NCBI GenBank assembly: GCA_013397075.1
Contig: VWZS01000638.1
Span: 1,365,529-1,429,528, forward strand
From: Rhabdornis inornatus
Taxonomy: Eukaryota > Chordata > Aves > Passeriformes > Rhabdornithidae
Direction: 5' to 3'
DNA: 64,000 nucleotides
Shown: positions 27,678 to 40,800 of the stretch, piece by piece
Layout: every line of letters starts with the position of its first letter
Numbering within the stretch: the first letter of the stretch is position 1
The notes under the pieces: model-generated
Told to the model about the DNA's origin: nothing
The model's database searches: none
Seen by the model: only the letters and a program-made list of their open reading frames with translations
Program-made: the position numbers and the translations under genes

Positions 27678-30600
27678 CCCATAACCTCTTTTCAAAAAAA
27701 AAAGCCTCTCAGGGGAAGGTGGGGCTCATGGGTCCTAAGTCAAGTTTTTGGGTCAGCAGAGCCCCATTGTGTGTCACCTGGCAAAGCCTGCTCCTGACAG
27801 CGTGTCCATTCCTTATCACACTGTGCCAGCAAAGACATCTGACAAAAGAATCCAGTGTCAAATACTTGGGCAAGATTGAGCAATTCGGCCCCCTGGAGAG
27901 GTGAGATTAGCAATACAGGGAGCAGCAGCCAGCTGGGGCCTGATGATGGGTAGCTGTGTTTGGTGCTGCTGGTGGCTGAGGCTCATTGCCATGCCAGGAC
28001 ATCCTGTGGAGAGTAACAGCACGTAATGGAGCAAAGGGATGGATGCCCAGGAGGGATAGGTCCTGGAAAAAACAGCTAGTGCAGGGTGGGCTGATATGTG
28101 TGACGATATAGACACAATAACTGAAATGGAAAAAAACATCCCTAAAGCAGAAAGACAAGTTCAGTTATGCAACACACTCTGTTTATATGGCAAAAGGAAA
28201 GTTTGTACTCCCACCTGATTTCCTGAGGATTGCTTTACACAACACCAGCACAGCATGGTCTGCTTGTGAGCACAATATAAGTAATTCCCAAAGAGAACTG
28301 TCCTATTGTTCCTGTTCTCTCTGCCAAGGCTTTAGTCACCACAAAAGCATGGCATCTCTCCTGATCCAAGCTGGTCACATTTTGAAATGTTTTCCGGTAA
28401 CTGTATACTTAGAGCAAGAAGTTCAGGGAAATGAATGGAAATTGACTTCCTAGGGAGCTCGAGCATGTGCCTGACTTTGGTTTCTAAGATGCAAGTCCAC
28501 GTGTGCACTTCCTACAGCAGGGCTACAGACCACACAGCCTTGTGCTCATAAAATGTTACAGGAGAACCTGGAAACAGAAAGCTCTGTTCACTGCACCCCC
28601 GGGTCTATCTGCTGGTCAGACCAGTGGTCACTGGTCACCAGTGGTTATAACCTCACTGACAATGAATCAGTGTTGTGGGGTTCTGCTGATTGACACATGG
28701 CTTAAATAAAGAAAATCCAGGTGACCATCCTATAGCTGAGTTAGGGCTGTAACCAGAGAGGGTTAAAGGCTTCTGTTGAGAGAGCCCAACTTCAGAGGAA
28801 AAGCATGAATGGGGTACTGGGTAACACCTCGTTGTGGTATGGACCACTCAGGGTGTAAGAAGGCTTCAGCTAGGGATGCTTCAGCTCAAATGCTGTTACA
28901 CCATCTCTCCTTTTGACTTGGCTATTTATGTTTTATCAAATCCATAAGAACCCCACTCTTTGGGATACCTTCCTCTCCTCCCTACCAAAATGTGACTGAA
29001 ACTAGCCAACAGGTTCTGAAAGTTGAGGGAAACTAAGGAAGACGTGTATAAAGTGATGGTTTTTCCATAGTAAATCAAGCTAAACACTTTTCACAATTAA
29101 AATATGCAGAAAGCATCACAGAGTTATCCTGTAAAATGGAAGAGCTCAAAAGACAGCTTGGTTACAAATATGGTAATAGGCCAGCTCAACAATTATTGAA
29201 GAGCAAGGATGCCAAGAGGCTGAAAGAACAGCAACAAAGCCTCACATTTACAACAGAAGAGGAAGCAAATACAAAAGTCAAGTAAGAGGCAAGGAGAAGC
29301 TACAGTAACAAAAATACTACTAATAAACTCCCACCCATACTATTTTAACTGAATTCAGCTGTTTTGAAATTATCTTCTTGACATATTCTTTTGTGCAGTC
29401 AGGCAAGCTTCTAACATCAGCTTCCTAAACCACAACAAACACATGATAAAGCAATATGAACCATTTTTCACCTAATCAATTTTTTACAAAAATACTGGCT
29501 GTCCCCTGAGGGAAAAGCAAATGATGAAACAGCTGAGAAAAAGACAACTCATTTTCTCTGTTATTTTCCCTCCCGACTTCTGATCTACTTTAAAAGTAGG
29601 TGAACTGGATCCAGAAGACCAAAGGATCATCTCAGCACAGAGAAGTGCTTTTTTTCCAAAGAGTTGTTGGGAAGCAGTAAAGAGAAATCAACACTGCAAG
29701 ATGTTCATTGTGAACGGTCTGGCTCTCACTGGGGAAGGATTCCCCAGGTCCTGGACTGTGCTATAGGAAATCACACCAGGATTATGCAATCTGCTGGGAG
29801 CATGGGGTCAACTGAACACTAGAGATCATTTGTTTGAAAGCAAAAAGGATAATCACAGTTCTTAGGAGAGGTATTATTTAAAACGGGCCTTGGAAGTTTA
29901 TTTCCACTGTCCAGTTCTTCACAGCAGGTTGGTTCACATGTACTCAGCTTCACACCACTACCAGTGACTTAAAGGATAAGGTTTATCAAACCGTTGATGG
30001 CAATCATCTATAAAAAGAACTGTTCATATAAATGTAAAAAAATCCTCTCAGATCCCTTTGTTCTGCCTTGTATTTTCAGCACTCAGACACACGCTCTTTC
30101 ACAAGACTGGCCTAGCATTTACTTTACTACAACTTCTGATTCTACAGACCAGGGCAAGAGGCCAAAGTGAAACCCAGGAAGGGATTTCTAGTACATATTC
30201 TAGAACATACAAGAGCTTTAGAGGCAAAGAGCATACTACCTAGATCAGAGAATTCTATTACTTATTGTTTCATTCCTTCAGGGAGAGGGCACCAGTTTTG
30301 AAGTCTGGAGCAAAGAAAATCAGCAAAGTGAGTGTTTATTCAGAATTTTCCTTTCCACCCATTAACCTGAAAATAGGAAATACACTGAATGAGAAAATAA
30401 TCCATTAGTTTAAGGTCAAGACACAGCCCTAACTTTTTTTTAAGAAAGCAAATAACACAGTGTTTTGTGCTGCATCTGTCCTCACTCAATGATGTGCATT
30501 TTAATTTATGGCTATTCAAACTTGTTTCTTCAGAATGTGACACATCCTATGCTAAGTTTGTTTCTGTCACTCATTTTTTGTATGGCCTGAGGAATATTAC

Positions 30601-33600
30601 TTTAATTTTCTGCTTTGTTACTCTCATAATGAACAAGCCCATGGAACTCCCTTAAAACAATATTGTATTAGCAAAGTTAGTGAGTCGAGCACTAAGCAGG
30701 AATATCCACCGCTTCCCAAATTAATGAAATTATTTTTGGAAGCCCAAACAAACTTGTAATTTAGTACTGAACATCAATCTCTGCTCGTGGCTGGAGTGAA
30801 GTCTTGGTGGCAGGAAAAGGGACTGCAGGAACACTGCAGTGCTCCTCACATCTTCCCTTAAGGCACTCAGTACTTTTAGCAGAGGCAGAACTTGCATTAA
30901 GCAAGCCACAGGTCACAGTTAATATGACAGTTCCTGTTTTGCTTGCTTTGCCCTGAATGGAGACACCACCACATGAAGCATCAGGAGAGTAACACTTTGG
31001 ACACCAGTGCAGGCATTTCAGACAGCAGGATGCCAAATCTGCAGAATAGTAATAAAATACATGTCCTGTTCTGCAGACAAGTTCATTGTAAGGCTGTTAC
31101 CTCAGACCAGCTTTTGAGAGAGAAAACTGGATCTCCAGACAGATTGAGCTCATGATGAACTGAAGTTTCTTGCTATGTATCACTACGGAAAGCAAAGCTA
31201 ACCTCATCATACACAGCTCAAATTGCTGATCTTAGTGATATTCTCTTTTTCCAAGTACAGGCTATAGTATGTTATTTTTTTTTTTTTCACAGAACATCAA
31301 ACTATAGACTTACTCACTGGTGTAAATAACCCACACTGGAAAGAAAAATAAGAGGGAGGAAGAGACTTAGCTTGGAAAAAGAACCATCAATTTTCATTTC
31401 AAATGTAGCTGAACAGAAGACTTGAGAGGGAACACATTAGTGATTACAAGTGCTAAACCAGGACTTCACTATAAAGTTATCATCATGCCCAGATGTTGTT
31501 TTTGCCTTTGACAGTTTTTTGAGTTTTTACTTACAAAAATACAGACGTGCATCTAGTCTAAGGGCATCTACATGCATTTAAAATGCCTGTAATACCATTA
31601 AGAAACTGACCTTTATGCATTCTGCACTGCCATTCACCTGCAAAATGAGAACTATGGTGATGGGGTTAAAAAAGTTTGTTTAAACAAAGAATATATAGTT
31701 TACTAGTAGTACATAATTAGTATTAAGAGATGCATTCAGTGATTATTCCAGCAGTGCTCTGCAGTAGTTTTAATGCCTACAAGCTGTAATACTGCCCCAG
31801 ATGATGAGTTTAAATCCATGCAAAATTTGAGTATATTAGACATGTATTACTGACGCTTCTTAATGTATACTGTATCTTCTAAAAGTTCATTGCTGTTGGA
31901 AGCTTTTAAAAATAAAAATCTCTTAAAATTGGGCTTTTGCCATGAAATTATTATATATATCTGATTACTGCACTGCCAAGCTGAAATACTCCCTCCATCT
32001 TCTATCCCAAAACAGATGGAAAATAACGAGCACCTTGGAATATTCTCCACTTATAGTATTTAGCTTGCGGTTAAGGACTTTCCAGCTTCCTGGGTTAGCA
32101 CCACATCTCTAGAAAACTGCTGCAGATCAAGGAGCCCCAGCACAGCTGACATAATTCAGTCTCAAACCAACCTTCCCACACTTAATAGCTCCTGCTGTCA
32201 GTGTGTGTCCTAAGCTGAAACATCTCAGATTGAATTTAGCTGCAGCTTAAGAGCGAAGGGATGTGTTTAGGAACAGAAGAGCCTGAAATGGTCAGAGGTT
32301 CCAAAGGTAGTGGATGCACTATGGCTGCTGAGACACTGAATGTAAAAAGGGATGGTTTTATCTTTCTTTTCCCCCAGCTCCTCACAATTTAGACATTTAG
32401 ATTTTTTCTGTGCAGTGTGTCACCATTCAGCTGGCAGACGAGAAAAAGTGGCAAGGTTTTTCTTAATGTTTCCCCAAGTTTACCAACGTTGCACTACTGC
32501 AAAGTAAACTTCTACCCTGAAAAAAAATCCAATTCTTAAGCAGTTAAATTCACAATCCCTATTAATGAAACCATTATTCTGTGACATACACAGACACAGA
32601 CATACAGACACAGACATACTGTTTAGTGTCTGTAGGCCAGAGGCTTTCTTTTTCATTCCACTGCAATCGTGTAAAAGACAGCTGAATTTAGGTTTTTCCC
32701 AAACTAAAATTATTTTACATGAAAAGTTTCTTCAGAATATTAAACAACTGAAGCTATACCTTCTTAAATGTCTTTTGGTAACCTTGCTTATTTCTTTAGA
32801 AAAATAACTAACTACTATGCCTCAATTCAACTCTAAATCATGCTAATTCCCTACACAGGTTCATGTCAGTCAGGAAGTATCAAACATAAAATACTCATTA
32901 ATTTCAGCCTTCCTTAAATGTGCATTTTAGAACAGTGGCTATGGGATATTCAGTTCTCCTGCAATCACAGTGCCATCATGGGTTACCTTTAACTCCAAAC
33001 TCCAATTTCCAAAACTCTCCCCTTAAGCTAGAAGGCTGATACAACTTCAGCAAAGTTAGTTTTGGAGAAATATGAATTGCAGAGACTTTGGAAGAATTCT
33101 AATTGTCTTGTTTAGAACAAGATAGAGGAATAAAATAAAATCGCAACTTTGATTTATAAAGGATAGCTTTTATTATACAGACTGCTTAAATGAGTTTTCA
33201 AATATAGATTTTAAAAAGTCATGAGTGTTTCAATATATACACTGTGAAATAACATAATCACATTTACATTTGAAATACTTATTGCTAATATGTTAATATT
33301 TTTGTGTTTTACCAAGTGTTAACTATTAAATATATTTTTAAGTGTTCAATAGTAATTAACCCATCATTGAAATACCATCTCTAGACATTCTCTAGTGCAT
33401 ATATGCTTTTATAGGGATTCAGACATTACTCTGATTTACAGGTTATGGAGAGCATAAATATGTCTGCTAGGCTGAAATGGGAGCCATGCTTAAGTTACAG
33501 AAAAAAAAAGCAGGTAACCTACTGAAGTGGCACAAATAACTAAGAGAGAAGGTATTGACTCAGTCATGAAGGTTAACAAACTTATGTACTTGGAGCTTCA

Positions 33601-34235
33601 GTTTTAGTTTTCTCTTGGTTGCAACAAGAATGTGAAATACCAGTTAATGACTGCCTGGCACACAGCATTCTGGTATAATCACAACAATCTGGGGAATTCA
33701 AACAGATTGCAAAGGATTTCATGTGGAACAAATTGTATTAAAGAAGATTCTTTAATGAAATACCATTTTTGAGCCATGGAATACATCAAGTAATTTTGAG
33801 GGGAATCTTCACGGCACATCAGGCATTTCTTTATACTGTTCCTCAATGCATGCCTCAAGAGGTGCCAAGGTAGTTTTATCCTTATACAAACTGAATTTTA
33901 GCTTCTTTGTTGAAATAATCAGCAAAGGCACCAACTTGGAGGTGATTTCTCATTCTAAGCAAACTGCTCAGCCACAGATTCTTTTGTATAAGGCCAATGA
34001 AGTCAGAAAATGGTTTCAACTGATCCACATAACAGTGAACAAGTAGTGAGATTCCATTAATGATCTCCCAGTCCCTTGTCTTTTTCCCAGTGTCATTTTC
34101 AAACCAACCTTGCCACATTTGTACCTTTCTACAACACCATAACCTGAAACTGATAAATCAACCCTTCAAAAGTAGGAGTTCCTTTAACAGCTTCATACAG
34201 ACTCTAATGTGGCATTGAAGAGATTCAAAATGGGT
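27675..34235. other. Intergenic DNA merging into the WASHC3 3' flank, no gene recognised
   Basis: No protein-coding exon is recognised. An imperfect interleaved repeat with ACCAGTG twice and its complement CACTGGT lies at 28620-28644. The segment nearest WASHC3 may be 3' UTR on the minus strand: an AATAAA (minus strand) is at 33169-33174. Confidence 0.5.
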
Positions 34236-34241
34236 TTTAAT
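34236..34241 (-). other. WASHC3: Candidate WASHC3 poly(A) signal (ATTAAA)
   Basis: ATTAAA on the minus strand lies about 540 nt past the WASHC3 stop. Alternatives are ATTAAA at 33751-33756 and AATAAA at 33169-33174. Choice among them needs transcript data. Confidence 0.35.
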
Positions 34242-34781
34242 ATATTTTTCACTTGTATTTTAGTTTTTCTCAAATCTGAGTATCAGTGATTTGCAATCAC
34301 CAGAAGAGAGCTGACTTATCTGTAATTCTTATTGCATCACTGCAGGTATAGGATATTGAGAAAAAAGTACAGTTCATCAATGAAACATTTTCATTTTCCA
34401 AAGTTAATTTACCTTTACGTTATGGGGCAGAAAGAAGGCAACGTAGGTTAAATGTGTTACACAGAAAAATCTAACAATGACTAGAATGCAGTTTTATAGA
34501 CATAGAGGTTTAGAGGTGTGGAATTCTTACAGCCTTACAAAGTAATTTCAGCAGAATCAGAAACGAATCTCATATGATGCAGCATAAAAACTGCAAGGAT
34601 CTCTTGATTCATTTTCATGGGGGAAGGGTTCAGGTTGAAACATGCTGCCTGTTCAAAGTATCCAGAAGGGAACACGGAGGATCTTAGCTCTTAAAAACGC
34701 CATCAGATAAAACCATTGTCTGCAAAAGCTCCAAACACAAGAGAACTTAACAAAGACTTCCAAAGGCTGGAATCAGTCTCT

Positions 34782-34866
34782 TCAGTCACTGAATGAAGAT
34801 TCACTATCAGAACTGTCTTCTGCTTTGCCATCGTCTCCCCAGGCAGGCACAGGGGCATCTGGGGTC
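34782..34866 (-). CDS. WASHC3: WASHC3 terminal coding exon 7
   Basis: Minus-strand acceptor TTGCCTGCAG precedes the exon. One base completes a split Glu codon, then TPDAPVPAWGDDGKAE and DSSDSESSFSD are followed by TGA at 34782-34784. The acidic serine-rich tail is the family hallmark at the C terminus. Confidence 0.96.
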
Positions 34867-37800
34867 CTGCAGGCAATAAAAACATTCACTGTTGCAAATC
34901 CAGCTGAGAACACAAGCAGCTCAGCACGTAACACCACGTCCTTTCAGGACAACTGCAGGCACTTTATTGCCACAACATTTAACACATTAACTGTTTATGG
35001 TTCACAAACTCACACCTTAGTGGTATTGCTTCACCTACAACTGAAAGGCAAACACTAGAAACTGTAACTCACTGGACATCAAAACTCTGTAGACACCAGT
35101 TTGAATGCACACCTTTGATGCCATCAGAAATGATGACAGATCACTAAGAAGTGGCAAACACTTGTAGAAAGAGTTGAAAGCAGGCTATAATGATTAATTC
35201 AATTTTTTTTTCAATCTTCAGAGGTTCTAGGGCTGAAAGGAACATTCTGTACAACATTGAGCAGTGTAAATAGTACATGAAAAAAATAAGACAGGAAATG
35301 AACAATATTGTATCCAACTAAAACTGCAGGGATAATTTAGTGAAGCAAAAAAGAATTACTCAGAGTGGAATTTGGCTTGAACATTGGGTTAAATTTGACA
35401 TGCAAGAGCAGCCATGGGATTTTTATTGACTACAAATGATCAGGCCTCTTGCATTTAGTTTTAAAGAGAATATTTAGGATGGATCTTAACACTGTGGCAA
35501 TGTTTGCACAGGGAATCTACTGGAAATGAAGGTGAGAGAAGCAAGCCATCTAAAGACTAACATTACTGCCTGAAGATGCTGGCTCTCCATGGACTCTCAC
35601 TCCTAAGTATATAATGAACCTGACATACAAGCAATACAGAGCCTGATAAAGGCTGAAAGCAAGGTAGAATATATACACATAATTATACTTGGGGGAAAAT
35701 GACATTCAGAGAAACTCACTTCCTGTATGACAGTTATCATCTCTTGGATAAAATATTGCATTTTAAACTAAGCTGACAGTTGTATTAATCATCCTGTTCT
35801 TATTTATCTTGGGGTTATACACTTTCTTTTCCAACATTAGTTCTGTTTAGTATAATTTCTCTGTTGGAATCCCTAAGGTAACTTTAAAGTGTTCCTAAAC
35901 ATTTTCAGTTCAATGATGAGAAGTGTGTTAAAGAACTGCAGAAGAGCCTTTTCCCTCCCCAGCACACCTCTAAAACAAATGAAGAAAGCATTTGCTTTCT
36001 CATGCAAATATCACTCCACAATATTATTCTTTGTTGGCATGGTAATGACAAAACAGAAGAGCTGTGCAAAGACATGCGATCTGGAGAGACCAGTGCAAAA
36101 CCTCTCATTTATTAAGAAGAGGAAGATGGTGCTGAATTCCTTTAGTTCATAAGAGCAGGACAAACTCTTGTGGAACTGAAGACAGGCAAGAGAGGAAGGA
36201 TAAGAAACAAAAGTTAAAGACAGGTAAATTGGGAGCTTGATAGAACAGGCAGTTACCAAACGCTGTGAAAAATTGAGAAAGGAGCAGTAACAGAGGTGGA
36301 AAAACCAAGAGGAGAGTGTAGAAATAATATTGTATCATTAGAATTAGCACATCTACAGCCACAAATAACCCATCCTCAGCCAGTGACAAGGAGATGGGGG
36401 AGTCTGTAGTAAGTGACTGAGCACACAGCCATGTGTACATTAATTTTCCTAATTTGCTCTGGGATTGAGTGACCTAAGGAAGCTGAACACCCAAGCAATG
36501 CAGTGTGAATGGCAAGATACATATCAAGGAAAAAACCTATAATACAAGAAAGCAAGAAAATTGAAAGGTCACCCCTGACACCTTAATATGTTCCACATTA
36601 TGCACCTTGCCAAATAATTAGCTTGTTTAACCAGTTTTCAAACCAGTAACATTTTAAAGAAAATCTGACTAAGCATCACTGTTGCATAGATCTTTGAAGA
36701 GGGATTTTGAGATCTAACCCCAAACACATTCTATGAGTCTCAATCCATAGCAATAATGTTTCTGTCTTAACGCAAAATAGACAATCCAAAAGCAGACACT
36801 TTTTTAAAAATAGCTTTTGAAATTTTAACCTATTATATTTTTGTTTTATCTACTATAAAAATCCACCCAAACAAGAAGAAATTGCAGCATTTTTAGAAAG
36901 GTATGGACCTGAAAGCATAGCAAAAAATACAATACATTTAACACAGAAATAGAAAACCCATGTTTGCTAAACCTATCTCCAACTTGCACAGGGTCTTTCT
37001 TGTATTTCTCATTCAATCAGTAAAAAAATCCAACTGAGGAATAACTACTTTAGGCTTATCTAGACCAGGAAGTAGCTAGGATCCAAAGTGACTCATCATA
37101 TGATGATACTTCAGGTTTATTTTATTTAACAAGTAGCTAGTTTCAGAATAAGCCTTTACAAAATGTAAGAAGACCTCACTGAAATGGAAAAATGGACTTT
37201 GTAATACCCTGACAGTTTCTGAAAAGAATGCAAAAATACTTCAAACATTTTGGTGTCTATAATGTAAGAATGAAAATTAATACTTTCACCAGTTTAAGAA
37301 ATTCTGTGAAATAATACAGTAGAACTAAATTAAATGTCAACTGTAAAATAAGACTAAAATTAATGGCCAGACAGGAAGCTTTGAAAATTACTATCTATTC
37401 TTAGTAGTTTTCACATCAGGTTAATTCAATCAACAGCAGAAATTTTAAATTGCTGACTTCAATTTACACTGTCAATTTTGAAGTCAAGTCGTACACTACA
37501 TCTACTGAGGGAATCTGGAAACAACTGTGCTGTCCCTCATGCATCCAGAAAAATAAGATTTAGTTTGTTCTTATTATTCTACAATAATGACATTTTCTTA
37601 TTGGAATGTTGAAAGCAAGTATCTGGGAAAAGCCTCATAGTCTAAACAGGGCAGTAAAAATGGCTACTGACCTTTTATTTGAGTCCTCATTGCTAAATGT
37701 ACATTGTCAAATTCTAGCTTGTCACTGCTATAGCTCACAACACCTTGAACAACCTTTTCTAAGCACATGTTTTTCCAAGTTTTTTAAACACACAGTTGCA

Positions 37801-40800
37801 CTGCAGCCCTACTGGGAGCTACAAATTACTTACTCGAGAAGATCTGGATTTAGCCCCTCAGAAATCATTTTGTTTCGTATTGCCATTACAGGAACACCCT
37901 GTGTAACAGAAGGAAGAATTATAAAACTATTGGACACAAACAGGTAAGTTAAGTAACACAGGTACTTTTAAACCACACTTTTATATAAATTTATGCATGT
38001 TACTTGTCAAACAACAGCATGGAACAATAATCTCAGTTGCCATCAATATGAACCTAGAAGCTAGAAATGATCGCAATTAAAGGCCCTTTAAATCCATCTT
38101 ATATTTATGGCAAAACATCTAGAGAAAGTTGCAGGGAGATAATCAGGACTGGATAAATATACTTGCAATTCATCCAGACAAAATCATGAAGCTGAAGCGA
38201 TCTCTATGGGTAAGAATGTAGAGAAAGCACAAAGTAGCACAAAAACAGCAGAGAAGTTGTGCTAGGAAAGACTTGGGCATGCTGAAGGTATACCCAAGAG
38301 AGAAAGCGGAAAACCAGGAAAGTGCATCTGCTACCACTCCAAAGGATCTCTTAAGGCAGTGCTAAAAACTGGAGAAGTCTAAAAAGCATGGAGAAAAAGG
38401 CAAACAGGACATGAGAACAGAAGCACAATTTAAAAGTGACTTTTCTGAATACAACTGCTTGTGCAGTCAGGCTTGAATCTTTTGTGACTTGTGGACAGAT
38501 TTTAGCCAACTATGCATGTGTTAAAAAAATTTCTTCCCTTCACTGCAAGTCCTTCCACAGCTTCTGTACTTTATTTTATTCATCAACACCTAAACATCCT
38601 CTTATCTTGGATCACATATCCAAGAAACATGTCCTCTCATGAGACACATTCCAACAAACTGCTCCTGTGTTTCCACTAGAGTTGCTCAAAGGCAACTTGT
38701 TGCTTTGCCATCTCCTGTTGGAAACCATCAGAAATACCATCTGGATCACTCCATGCCAATGTAAGATATGGGAAAAAAAACCCAAACCAAATGAGTATAC
38801 AATTTCTGATTTGAAAGGGACTCGTGGTCTAAGAAATTCTAAATGAAAAGTAGTGTAGGACTAGCACCTTTTGTCCAAAAGCAAGTAAAATAGTGCTAAA
38901 ATAAAGTGCAGCCATGACTAATGTTCCAGAGAAAGATGTGATTCTAATGACAATTCCACAGTAAGAATCACAATCAGGGCTTGTGCATGAGCACTGTGGA
39001 ACAGCACACACACAGGTACACAGTTCTAGCAATCTATCAGGCATAATGTCAAAAAAGGTCACTCAAATAGTTGCAATGTAATAGCTTGAAATAAAAGAAC
39101 ACCTCAGTACTTCACAGCTAATGTGCATTACAAAGGTGAGTATTTTGAATATTTATTTGAGTATTTAATGAAGGTTTAAAAATTCAATTATCCTAGTATA
39201 GATTTGGACATCAGGGGTTGTGTGTCTACGCACCATCTTGTACTAATGCTTTTCCCCTGCTTGACTGCTCTTAGGGTACTTGCTCCCATCTCAGAAGTCA
39301 CTGATGAGTTGTTTATGCATCAACTCAAACCAGCTGAAAACAGAATCGACTCAGATCAGGCAAAGCAGAATTCATATCTGATTTCAATCGAAGGGAACTT
39401 GGTATAGTACTTCTAAGAATGGATTGTTTTTATGTTCACACTTGGAGTATGTTTTATTCCAACACTGCGTGCATTAAAATCTGCGAGAAAAAGTCCACAG
39501 TACCCTCATATATCACAGATTCACAAAACTAATCTGAAGTTTAATCAAAATGCCCTTTTTCACTTCTTAACTGAAGGAAAACAATTAAGATTGTACCTAT
39601 ATCTGTTTATAATACAATCAAGGCATTACAATTACTTTACCTTTCATGCTTTCCTAAATCTTAATCCATAAATATGGTACTGCTTTTGTATGGTTTCTTG
39701 GAATACTGTAAATTTTAAAAATTAAGACTTTCGTATCCTCAACTGCACTCCACCAAAATGAGTTTGTCACAATTCCACGGAAGAGCTACTTTTAGTGTAG
39801 AATGGTGCTCTTTTATACTACAAACATTGTGAGTAATAAATAAATTATCAGTTCAAACAAATCTTCAGCTAGAAACTTTATTTGGAAAAATAAATGACAC
39901 TAACTGAAATACTTGACTGGACAAGGAGACAAGTTTGGCAAATACAAAAATACACATTAATTTGTAGTATGTTAGTTTGACTTTCCTACCACACTGTTTA
40001 CAACTGGCAGAGGAGTCACCAGGAACTGCCAGTACACAGGAGAAATGTGGAAAGTGAGATCTCACCCCTCTAGCAGTAAGTAATTAGACCATCCAGCACT
40101 TTCAAATCCACTTTGAAGTCTGGCATTAAATCAATACAGTAACATAGTGTTCTACTCTCTGCTACTATCCCACTGCTAGGTTTTCCAAATGGTTTGTAAT
40201 AGGCTACCCATAAAGTGCCAATTTGTGATTCAAGTGAAGAATAAGATTTGGAGCATCATTCAAGGGATGAAGCAGACCAATTGTAATAATTTCTCTGAAT
40301 ACTGAGTGAAACCATGAAGTTAGTTTTAACTTAAGCAGTATTTTATTAATACTCTGACATAGTCATACTTCCCAGAATTTTAATATATATTTTAGAGAGA
40401 AATTTCCACAGAAAATTTGAAAATAAATTGAAATAAACTCTTTGTTTCCAACCTCATTTTTAAGTTTGTGGGTGTGAAACAATCTCTTAAAAATATCAAA
40501 AATAGTCTCCCATTCACCTTCTCATTCCTTCATTGTATTTCACACGTGTTAATATTGAGATTACAATAATTTATTTCCTATTTATCTGTAGCCTAGACCA
40601 CAGATAAAGACGTAAACAAAACCTGTATCATGAATAACAGGAAACTGGAATGGAATCAGATAGTGAAGCAATCTCTATTTTGGTCCTTACAGAAATATCA
40701 AGTACTCTTGCTCTGGACTATACTTGCAAAGCTGTATTTTGTACCCTACGGTAAATTCAGACTGTAATCAGTCTGTATGCAGGGAATGACTCCAACTTGC

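Noticed and set aside
27579..27797. ORF rich in His-Thr
   Set aside because: It is translation of the (CA)n microsatellite.
32582..32620. CACAGACACAGACATACAGA-type repeat
   Set aside because: It is short and imperfect, with only about four degenerate units, and carries no further signal.
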